Below, piece by piece: positions 8,048-16,233 of a stretch of DNA of 32,882 bases. Source of the stretch: an uncultured Bacteroidales bacterium. GTDB taxonomy: Bacteria; Bacteroidota; Bacteroidia; Bacteroidales; FEN-979. Location: NCBI GenBank assembly GCA_903925275.1, contig CAIYES010000239.1, positions 1 through 32,882 of the forward strand, given 5' to 3'. Both the position numbers and the translations under genes were made by a program. How positions within the stretch are numbered: position 1 is the first letter of the stretch; each line of letters starts with the position of its first letter. The notes under the pieces were generated by a model. The model was not told the DNA's origin. It saw only the letters and a program-made list of their open reading frames with translations, and searched no databases.

Positions 8048-10021
8048 TTGCTGCCTTCCATTAAAAAATTGTTGAATATTTCCGGCAAGCCACGGCAGAT
8101 CATATACTACCTGTTGATTGGAATGGTTGGTTTTGCGTTATTGGCATTCCTGCTCCGTACCCAAATGGCTTCCTGGTATCTGCACCATCGCGTCGACCGT
8201 TTCAATAAGGAAAACCAAGCCACATTGGCAATTTCCAGGGTGAAGATCCAGGGACTCGCTTCCATCCTGCTCACCGGTGTCAGCCTCAAACCCGACAAGG
8301 GAGATACTCTGTTGAAGGTCGATTCGGCCTATGCTTCTATCGGCATCCTGAAGCTATTTGCCGGTCGTATCGTATTGCATAATGTGAGGTTGATCAACAC
8401 CACGGTTCTGCTCGAAAGCCATGACAGTGTTTCAAATTTCAGGTTTCTGCTGCATGGTCATCAGGACAGGGCAGATACTGTTACCCGACAAGTCAGTAAT
8501 GCTGCAGCCATTGACCGGTTGTCGGGCTTCATCTTTGATAAGATCCCCCTTTCGCTCGACATCCGGAATTTTAACCTGATCAATGTTGATGAAGGGCACC
8601 GCCTTAAGGTCCACATCAGTCAATTCACGCTGACTGACCATTATTTCAGATCAACAGCAGAGATTAACGAAGACAGCATTGCTGCTAAATGGATAATGGC
8701 AGGTAAAATGGATAACAACAACCGGGTAGCGGAATTCCGCCTTTATTCGGCAGACACTGCGAAAGTGGCCATCCCGTTTATTGGTTATAAATGGCATACG
8801 ATGGTGGACTTTGATACGCTTGCATTCAGCATTGCCATGCATGAAGGCACCATAGACCTGTCTCAGATCAGTGGTTTTGCCTCGGTGAGCGGACTACGGG
8901 TCGATCACCGAAAAATTGCCTCAGGTGCCATAACATTCGAAAAATTATCGATCAATTATCAGATTAACATCGGTAAGGATTTTGCTGAGCTTGACAGTGT
9001 AACCCGGATTACCTTCAACAGAATCGATATTCACCCCTACCTGAATTACCGTGTAGGACCAGGGAAGCAGATCACATTACGGATAAATAAACCACAATTT
9101 CCGGCACAGGATCTCTTCTCCTCATTCCCGCAAGGGCTTTTTACAAATCTTGACGGAATCCGTGTTAAAGGCAACCTGTCGTGGCATCTCGATTTCTTTG
9201 TTGATCTGGCAAACCCTGATTCATTGCGTTTTGAGACCTCACTCGACCGGCACCAATTTAGCGTATTATCTTATGGAAATGCCGATTTTACCAAAATAAA
9301 CGAACCTTTTCCCTATACGGCTTACGACCACGACCTGCCGGTGCAAACCTTTATGGTTGGACCGGAGAATCCCAATTTCCGCACCCTTGATCATATATCA
9401 CCTTATCTTCAGTATGCCGTGCTTACCTCCGAAGATGGGGGCTTTTATCAGCACCGGGGTTTTCTTCCCGATGCATTCCGCGAATCGATCATCACCAACA
9501 TAAAGGATCACCGGTTTTCCCGCGGGGGAAGTACCATCAGCATGCAATTGGTGAAAAATGTATTTCTCAGCCGGAATAAAACCATCGCCCGCAAATTAGA
9601 GGAGGCGCTGATCGTATGGCTCATTGAAAACCAGGGTCTGAGTACCAAAGAACGGATGTATGAAGTGTATCTCAACGTCATCGAATGGGGGCCGATGATC
9701 TATGGTGCCAATGAAGCCGCACGTTTTTATTTCAGCAAAGATGCCGCTAAACTCACCCTGGCCGAAGCTATTTTTATGGCATCCATCATCCCCCGCCCCA
9801 AATGGTTTAAATACTCTTTCGATGAGAATGGACATCTTCGTGAATCGAATGCAGGATTCTACCGTTTGGTATCGGAAAAAATGTTGAACAAAGGTTGGAT
9901 CACGGCTTCGGATGCCGAAAAACTGATTCCCGATGTCGAATTAAAAGGCCCCGCCAGGCTGCAACTGAAACAACCTGATTCGATACCTGCTGATTCCCTT
10001 GATTTTCAGATCCCGGAATAA
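8048..10021 (+). CDS. Monofunctional GT51 peptidoglycan glycosyltransferase with a long N-terminal AsmA-like region (TTG start)
   Basis: GT51 motifs LTSEDGGFYQHRGF, RGGSTISMQLVKNVFLSRNKTIARKLEEALI, ERMYEVYLNVIEWGPMIYGANEAARFYF, LTLAEAIFMASIIPRP. No transpeptidase SxxK/SxN/KTG domain follows. The ~400-aa N-terminus resembles AsmA/DUF748-like repeats. Confidence 0.85.
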   Translation: MLPSIKKLLNISGKPRQIIYYLLIGMVGFALLAFLLRTQMASWYLHHRVDRFNKENQATLAISRVKIQGLASILLTGVSLKPDKGDTLLKVDSAYASIGILKLFAGRIVLHNVRLINTTVLLESHDSVSNFRFLLHGHQDRADTVTRQVSNAAAIDRLSGFIFDKIPLSLDIRNFNLINVDEGHRLKVHISQFTLTDHYFRSTAEINEDSIAAKWIMAGKMDNNNRVAEFRLYSADTAKVAIPFIGYKWHTMVDFDTLAFSIAMHEGTIDLSQISGFASVSGLRVDHRKIASGAITFEKLSINYQINIGKDFAELDSVTRITFNRIDIHPYLNYRVGPGKQITLRINKPQFPAQDLFSSFPQGLFTNLDGIRVKGNLSWHLDFFVDLANPDSLRFETSLDRHQFSVLSYGNADFTKINEPFPYTAYDHDLPVQTFMVGPENPNFRTLDHISPYLQYAVLTSEDGGFYQHRGFLPDAFRESIITNIKDHRFSRGGSTISMQLVKNVFLSRNKTIARKLEEALIVWLIENQGLSTKERMYEVYLNVIEWGPMIYGANEAARFYFSKDAAKLTLAEAIFMASIIPRPKWFKYSFDENGHLRESNAGFYRLVSEKMLNKGWITASDAEKLIPDVELKGPARLQLKQPDSIPADSLDFQIPE

Positions 10022-10096
10022 TGATCTGGGTTTTTTAATGGTAAACTTATCAAGATGAACACAAAACAAAATTACTTGCGTATTTAAGGATATTCT

Positions 10097-10104
10097 TAAT
10101 TTTG
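10097..10104 (+). promoter_or_regulatory. Putative Bacteroidota -7 element TAATTTTG upstream of the MFS gene
   Basis: Exact match to TAnnTTTG. CTTG occurs 18 nt upstream (10075-10078). 21 nt from the element to the start codon. Confidence 0.5.
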
Positions 10105-10125
10105 CTTTACTAAAAAATAATTTCA

Positions 10126-11274
10126 ATGAAAAACAGCAACTCTTTTTCCAAATTACTTCCTGTACTTTTCGGGTTCTTTATCATGGGATTTGTCGATGTG
10201 GTTGGCATTTCCACCAACTATGTTAAGCAGGATTTTGCCTTGAGCGATTCGCTGGCAAATCTTTTACCCATGATGGTGTTTCTCTGGTTTGCTGTATTTT
10301 CTGTGCCCACCGGGTTGCTGATGAATTCGATCGGACGTAAAAAGACCGTCGTCCTCAGTATGGCCATCACCTTTGTGGCCATGCTTGTTCCGTTAGCCGC
10401 CTATAAATTTGAGATTGTATTGATTGCTTTTGCACTATTGGGAATTGGAAACACCATCCTCCAGGTATCATTGAACCCGCTATTGTCGAATGTAGTCCGG
10501 GGCGACCTGCTCACCAGCAGTCTTACCTGGGGACAGTTCACCAAAGCAATCGCTTCGTTTCTTGGCCCGGTCATTGCCGGTTTTGCCGCGGTAACCTTAG
10601 GAAATTGGAAGATGCTGTTCCCGATATTCGCCGTGATTACCCTGGCATCTTCCCTATGGCTGATATTTACATCGATAGAAGAGCAGCCGGTTGAAGGGAA
10701 AACCTCCTCCTTTGGCGGTTGTTTCGCTTTGTTAAAGGATACCACCATCCTGATGTTCTTCCTCGGGATCATCTGCGTGGTTGGGATCGATGTCGGGTTG
10801 AATATTACCGTTCCGAAATACCTGATGGAACGGTGCGGCATTCCGCTGGAACAGGCAGGTTGGGGCACTAGTCTGTATTTTATTGCCCGTACTGCAGGAA
10901 CTTTCATCGGCGCCATTCTCCTGATCAGATTTTCACCACGCAAATTCTTTATACTAAGTATGGTAGTGGCCCTTGCAGGAATGCTGGTCATGCTCACCAT
11001 GCATAACCTGTGGGCAATTCTGGTCCTTGTATTTGTGGTGGGCTTTGCAGTTGCCAACGTATTTTCCATCATCTTCTCGGCTGCCCTGCAGAAGAAACCC
11101 GAACGTGCCAACGAAATTTCCGGGCTGATGATCATGGGTGTTGCAGGTGGTGCTGTCATTCCTCCCCTGATGGGGGTTGTTTCCGATGCCATGGGACAAG
11201 TCGGGGGTCTGGCAGTCCTGCTGGGTGCAATGGTTTACCTGTTGTTCTGTGCTTTTAGCCTGAAGAAGGTATAA
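10126..11274 (+). CDS. MFS transporter, FucP-like sugar permease family
   Basis: GFFIMGFVDVVGISTNYVKQDFALSDSLANLLPMMVFLWFAVFSVPTGLLMNSIGRKKTV (FucP-like N-terminus and MFS signature); about 12 TM segments. Confidence 0.87.
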   Translation: MKNSNSFSKLLPVLFGFFIMGFVDVVGISTNYVKQDFALSDSLANLLPMMVFLWFAVFSVPTGLLMNSIGRKKTVVLSMAITFVAMLVPLAAYKFEIVLIAFALLGIGNTILQVSLNPLLSNVVRGDLLTSSLTWGQFTKAIASFLGPVIAGFAAVTLGNWKMLFPIFAVITLASSLWLIFTSIEEQPVEGKTSSFGGCFALLKDTTILMFFLGIICVVGIDVGLNITVPKYLMERCGIPLEQAGWGTSLYFIARTAGTFIGAILLIRFSPRKFFILSMVVALAGMLVMLTMHNLWAILVLVFVVGFAVANVFSIIFSAALQKKPERANEISGLMIMGVAGGAVIPPLMGVVSDAMGQVGGLAVLLGAMVYLLFCAFSLKKV

Positions 11275-11652
11275 CAGAAAAAAGTTATCAACATTCCTTT
11301 CACCTTTCATTCTTTTCCGGATTAAGCATTATCAGGTTTCGGACTGAGCAGGTTGAGATGTGTTTTGTGGCGTGTCATCATGGCCTTTTTGACAAGCCTC
11401 AATAAATATCTCGAAATTGTTGCCTTTTCCTTGACAGCATCTTATATTTACACCTGTTAATGAAGTCACATTATGCTCAGACTGAATCTGACTGTTAGTT
11501 GTTTTAACTTTTTTTTATGAGCTGTTAGCGTCTGTTTCTGAATGAATAGAGATATAATCATAATGAAATATCCAATGAAACCATGTTCAGGCAAACCTTA
11601 CATGACAATCATGGATATTTTAGGTGATAATTAAAAATGAAATTGTCAGCAT

Positions 11653-13461
11653 ATGAAAGATGGTGTGATATTTCTCTTTGTCATACTACTGAAAATCAGT
11701 ACTGTAAATGGCCAGGTTTCCATCAGTTCCACCAACGATGCTGCTGATCCTTCAGCAATGCTCGAGGTAAAATCAACCGTTAAGGGTTTTCTGGTTCCCC
11801 GTATGACGGCGGCTGAGCGGGATGCCATAGCCAGCCCTGCCACCGGGCTGCTGATCTTTTGTACCGACAACCAGCAATTTTACAGTAACCAGGGCACATC
11901 CATCGAAAAAAACTGGGTTATGGTGAACAGTCAATGGATTTCCACCGGATCCGACATTTATTTCAACACCGGAAATGTGGGAATCGGAACTTATTCGCCA
12001 GGGGCCAGGCTGCATGTTGCAGGAAACGCTATCGTTAATGGTACTGCGGAAGTAATCGGAAAACTTTCAACAACACCTTCTTCATTTTCAGGCTCAGGAT
12101 TTCTCCTGCCACATGGATCTGCCCCTTCGGCACCGGTTAACGGCGATTTATGGACTACGTCCAGTGGTCTTTATGCGCGGATCAGTGGAATGACAATTGG
12201 TCCTTTTGGCACAGGCAACGGCAACGGTACTGTTACCAATGTTTCTGCCACATCGCCATTGATAAGTTCAGGGGGAACAACGCCCGATATCTCAATTCCG
12301 AAAGCCTCCTTGCTTTCAAACGGATATCTCAGTGCGGCTGATTGGAATACTTTTTCCAACAAGGTCAATACGGTTTCAGCAACTTCTCCTTTATCCAGTT
12401 CAGGCGGGACATCCCCGAATATAACCATTTCCCAGGCATCTAACATCAATAGTGGCTATCTGACCTCTTCCGACTGGATTACATTCAATGGGAAAGAGAG
12501 TGTTTTAACATTTTCCTCCCCATTGTCGAGAGTTGGCAATACAATTTATTTACCGGCTGCATCTGCTTCACTCAACGGATACCTTTCCAGTTCGGATTAT
12601 TCCAGACTTCATGGAACAGCCGGCAGTGTTTTATTTTTCGATGGAAGCGGAATACAGCAAAACGCGGCTTCCTTTTTCTGGAATAACAGCAATAACCGCT
12701 TTGGGATTTTGACTAATAGCCCGGCGGCATCATTTTGTGTCGGATCGGGCTCCGAGTTTCAGGTTGCATCCAATGGGAGTTGCTCGGCAACGGTCAATTC
12801 AACCGGCGCTGCATTCGCCGCCACAAATTCCAGTGCTTCAGGAACAGGGATTATATCGTTTGGACAAGGTACTTCGGCATTTGATCAATCAACACCTTCC
12901 GGAGGGGCTTTTAAAGGGACTACGTTTGGGGTTTATGGTGAAGCTGTTTATTATGCGACCGGAGGACGTTTTGGCGGATATTTCTACACCAGAAAAAGCC
13001 CCACCGAAAGTTCCTATGCTTATGTTGGCGGTTATATCGGCGGAATTGCAAAAACTATTTACGGAGTTGGTTATACAAGTTTAATGGTTCCATCCCCGGA
13101 AGGAGGGAATGTTGATATGTTTGGCCAGGTAGCCCCTGAAATTTTGGTGAATGATTATGGTACAGGCACACTGGTCAAAGGCTTTTGCCATATTGTGATT
13201 GATCCCGTGTTCTCAAATAATATTATTTCCACCAAGGATCACCCGATAAAAATTTTCATTCAGCTGGAAGGTGACTGCAATGGCGTATATGTTACAAATA
13301 AATCCGTTTTTGGTTTCGATGTAATTGAACTGAAGGGGGGCGTCTCCGATGTAAGTTTTTCATGGTCCATTACGGCGAATCGCAAGGATGTCATTAACAA
13401 AGATGGTTCAATATCATCAAAACATATCGGGGTTCGTTTCCCCAAATCCGTTATTGATTGA
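11653..13461 (+). CDS. Secreted protein with tail-fibre/adhesin-type repeats
   Basis: Signal peptide. 'DPSAMLEVKSTVKGFLVPRMTAAERDAIASPATGLLIFCTDNQQFYSNQG' module typical of Bacteroidota and phage tail-fibre-like proteins. Three ~40-46 aa repeats centred on NGYLSxxDWxTF. Confidence 0.75.
   Translation: MKDGVIFLFVILLKISTVNGQVSISSTNDAADPSAMLEVKSTVKGFLVPRMTAAERDAIASPATGLLIFCTDNQQFYSNQGTSIEKNWVMVNSQWISTGSDIYFNTGNVGIGTYSPGARLHVAGNAIVNGTAEVIGKLSTTPSSFSGSGFLLPHGSAPSAPVNGDLWTTSSGLYARISGMTIGPFGTGNGNGTVTNVSATSPLISSGGTTPDISIPKASLLSNGYLSAADWNTFSNKVNTVSATSPLSSSGGTSPNITISQASNINSGYLTSSDWITFNGKESVLTFSSPLSRVGNTIYLPAASASLNGYLSSSDYSRLHGTAGSVLFFDGSGIQQNAASFFWNNSNNRFGILTNSPAASFCVGSGSEFQVASNGSCSATVNSTGAAFAATNSSASGTGIISFGQGTSAFDQSTPSGGAFKGTTFGVYGEAVYYATGGRFGGYFYTRKSPTESSYAYVGGYIGGIAKTIYGVGYTSLMVPSPEGGNVDMFGQVAPEILVNDYGTGTLVKGFCHIVIDPVFSNNIISTKDHPIKIFIQLEGDCNGVYVTNKSVFGFDVIELKGGVSDVSFSWSITANRKDVINKDGSISSKHIGVRFPKSVID
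12226..12614 (+). repeat. Three degenerate protein-level tandem repeats (VSATSPLxSSGGTxPxIxIxxASxxxxGYLxSxDWxTFxxK)
   Basis: GTVTNVSATSPLISSGGTTPDISIPKASLLSNGYLSAADWNTFSNK / VNTVSATSPLSSSGGTSPNITISQASNINSGYLTSSDWITFNGK / ESVLTFSSPLSRVGNTIYLPAASASLNGYLSSSDYSRLHG. Confidence 0.8.
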
Positions 13462-13482
13462 AAACATCTGACAAGAAAACGT

Positions 13483-14832
13483 ATGAAAAACTGGTTACTT
13501 GTTTTTACAATCCTAAACATCAGTATTTCAACCATTGCAAATCCTGAGATCACAGAAGTTTATACGGTTTCTGTGGCAATTAACGACACTGTATGCAGGG
13601 ACAGCAGCGTGTGTTTTAGTGGCGTTCCTTTTAACCTGAATCTTTTATGCAGACCTGCCGGCGGGGTTTATTATGGTTCACCGGCTATTCTTGGAGATCA
13701 ATTTAACCCGATCACAGCAAATATCGGATCAAACATGGTCTACCATGGTTTTGTAACTGGGATTGATACAATCGAGTGTTGTTCATTTGTTATTTCGGTC
13801 ATTGATACGGTCTTTCCTGCAGGAATTATCAATGGATCCGGTAGTGTTTGCATAGGAGAAACTGAAACCTACAGCATTGACCCCATTGCAAATGCAAATT
13901 CCTATTCATGGAGTTTTTCCGGTTCCGCAATTGAGGATAGTATCACAAATACACCTTCAATATCTTTATTTTTCGATAATGCGTTTACCTCCGGGTCTTT
14001 AAACGTGCAGGGAATAAACGACTTGTGTGCAAATCCCGGAATGGTATCAACTAATTTTTTTATCAACATAAATGCACGCCCGGCGGCTACAATAAGAAAT
14101 GTTAACGATACCATCACTATAACAGATAATCTTTGTAAAAAAGCCCGTATTCATTATTATGTAGTTGAACCGTTTAAGCGTTACAAATGGGCGGTTCAAA
14201 ACGGTAAAATTTTAACAATTGACACTTCGCGCAATGTTACCATCGATTGGGATACCGTAGCAGGCAGTAGTTCTTTGACAGTTACCGTGGAAAATGAATC
14301 AGGATGTTCGGGGTCCTCTGTACGGCAGGTGAACATTATGAACGGAACTGCGCCCGACCCCTCAGTTATCTGGCTGTTTGGTTACAACATGCTTGTATGC
14401 AGCGATTCTTTGATAAATTCGTACCAATGGTATAATGATAATGCATTGATACAATATGCCACCAATCGTTATTTTCTGGCCGATACGAACAATAGAAACT
14501 GTTATTATGTGCAAACCTGCATTGATGCCTGCTGCAACATGTCCGACCCTTATTGCTTTTTCAACCCCTCTGCCATCGACGATTTAACCCGTCGTACAAT
14601 CCGGATTTTTCCGAACCCTGCGGGTGAAAAAATTCAAATCAGGATAGACTTAGCCAACGGTCATAATGGTCGTGTTAGTATTTTCAACCAATTTGGCGCA
14701 ATGGTAAAAGAGATGTATGTCGCCTCCGGCGATTTTCAAATTGATTTGTCATTGCTACCTCGCGGGTTGTACTATATCAGATACCTCAATGAATTGGATG
14801 GGGTGTTTATATCGAAGATCATTAAAATCTAA
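13483..14832 (+). CDS. Secreted PKD-like protein with a T9SS type A C-terminal sorting domain
   Basis: Signal peptide. PKD-like segments (GSGSVCIGETETYSIDPIANANSYSWSFSG; ITIDWDTVAGSSSLTVTVENESGCSGSS). C-terminus IRIFPNPAGEKIQIRI...VSIFNQFGAMVKE...IDLSLLPRGLYYIRYL..FISKIIKI. Confidence 0.85.
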   Translation: MKNWLLVFTILNISISTIANPEITEVYTVSVAINDTVCRDSSVCFSGVPFNLNLLCRPAGGVYYGSPAILGDQFNPITANIGSNMVYHGFVTGIDTIECCSFVISVIDTVFPAGIINGSGSVCIGETETYSIDPIANANSYSWSFSGSAIEDSITNTPSISLFFDNAFTSGSLNVQGINDLCANPGMVSTNFFININARPAATIRNVNDTITITDNLCKKARIHYYVVEPFKRYKWAVQNGKILTIDTSRNVTIDWDTVAGSSSLTVTVENESGCSGSSVRQVNIMNGTAPDPSVIWLFGYNMLVCSDSLINSYQWYNDNALIQYATNRYFLADTNNRNCYYVQTCIDACCNMSDPYCFFNPSAIDDLTRRTIRIFPNPAGEKIQIRIDLANGHNGRVSIFNQFGAMVKEMYVASGDFQIDLSLLPRGLYYIRYLNELDGVFISKIIKI

Positions 14833-14837
14833 GAAGC

Positions 14838-16223
14838 GTGAAGAAGTCCATAGTGTTTTGGTTGCCAGGATTGTTCTTTCTGGTGTTTTCAACAATTCGC
14901 CTTGGCGCACAAACTAAAGCAGACACCTTCGGGAAAATAGAGAAATTCCTTCAGGATTATCAGGATTTTTCTGCTTTGGGAAGATCCGGAAGTCCTTACA
15001 TTGATGAAGCTACCATCAGCTCGTTTAAAAACCTTTTTGAAATGGATGCGAACCTTTTCTGGGATCTTTTTAAGACCGAATCACAGCGGATCAATTACCT
15101 GCTGACTGTTGAGGAATATACAGATAGTGTTCAGCGGGTTTATGCCGGAAAGAAACCGGTTATTTCTTATGGGAAACATCATATTGCAATAAATGCGAGC
15201 GGAAAAACTGCGATTGCTTACCTGCACAAAACAAACAATGTTCCGGGTAAAAAGGATTCCAGGGATTTCAAGCTGAATAAAACAGGGTTGAACCTTCGAC
15301 TCCTTTTTAATATCCGGGAAGACACCATCTTAATTCAAAACATTACAGAAGATACACGACTTACCAGAATCAGAAACCTGAGCATTGAAGGTTGTTATAA
15401 TTTCGTAAGTAAAATTTCAGGCAGTTTCTTCGAAAATCCGGTATCTGCAATAAACCCCGAACTTACATCAGGCTATACCATTGGAAATCAAACAGGTTTT
15501 AACATTGGTGTGAATATGGATTTCCGGATAAACAGAAAAACACTTGATGGGCTTCTTATCAATGTTGGATTATTGTATTCGAGGACTGACGCTACTGTAA
15601 ATATAAATAATTATGTGAACTCATACCGTCAATCATTTGATCCTGATACAAATCCTTTCGAAATCTCTGTTTTTGACAGAACACCCGGGATCAGGGAGAA
15701 AATATCCCTCATGGGGTTTTCCATACCGGTTACGCTAAAATGGTATGTGTTGCACCGGTTTTATTTGAAAGCCGGTCCTCAGTTCAGCCTGTTTTCAGGG
15801 ACTTCGCAAGTTACCTACACTTTATCGCATACAGGAGGAGGTAAATGTCTGTTAATTAATGAAAATTCCCTTCCAGCAAATGAACAAAAGTGGTTTTACC
15901 TGGATGAGCAACATGAGATGGCTGATGCACAATATGGTTTTTTCAGAAACAGGGAATTTGCAGGATCATCAACCATCAGCCTGACCACCCTGAATGTAGC
16001 AGCAGTTTTTGCGATTGGTATTGAAGCAAGATTCAAAAAAATCGTTATCGGGATTGAGCCGTGGCTGACCCTGGGTTTAACGAATCTTACAGGAACATCA
16101 GGGGTTGAGGATTACAAATTGTACCCAGAAACAGTTTATAGCAGCTTTTTGCAAACCTTTAGATCACAAAAATTAAATACAGTCGGGCTCAAACTAATCA
16201 TAGGCAAAATGTTTACCAGGTAA
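14838..16223 (+). CDS. Putative outer membrane beta-barrel protein (GTG start)
   Basis: Signal peptide (PGLFFLVFSTIRLGAQ). The C-terminal half has alternating beta-strand character (GYTIGNQTGFNIGVNMDFRINRKTLDGLLINVGLLYSRTDATV; LKWYVLHRFYLKAGPQFSLFSG; AVFAIGIEARFKKIVIGIEPWLTLGLTNL) like PorT-type barrels. Confidence 0.6.
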   Translation: MKKSIVFWLPGLFFLVFSTIRLGAQTKADTFGKIEKFLQDYQDFSALGRSGSPYIDEATISSFKNLFEMDANLFWDLFKTESQRINYLLTVEEYTDSVQRVYAGKKPVISYGKHHIAINASGKTAIAYLHKTNNVPGKKDSRDFKLNKTGLNLRLLFNIREDTILIQNITEDTRLTRIRNLSIEGCYNFVSKISGSFFENPVSAINPELTSGYTIGNQTGFNIGVNMDFRINRKTLDGLLINVGLLYSRTDATVNINNYVNSYRQSFDPDTNPFEISVFDRTPGIREKISLMGFSIPVTLKWYVLHRFYLKAGPQFSLFSGTSQVTYTLSHTGGGKCLLINENSLPANEQKWFYLDEQHEMADAQYGFFRNREFAGSSTISLTTLNVAAVFAIGIEARFKKIVIGIEPWLTLGLTNLTGTSGVEDYKLYPETVYSSFLQTFRSQKLNTVGLKLIIGKMFTR

Positions 16224-16233
16224 TTTAACAACT

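Noticed and set aside
10401-11192. 263-aa minus-strand ORF antisense to the MFS gene
   Set aside because: Fully inside a convincing sense CDS; composition (Thr/Ile/Pro/Met-rich) is typical of a spurious reverse-frame ORF.
11653-13461. Prophage or tailocin tail-fibre gene
   Set aside because: Signal peptide present and no phage structural, lysis, integrase or packaging genes in the window; the module is common in secreted Bacteroidota proteins.
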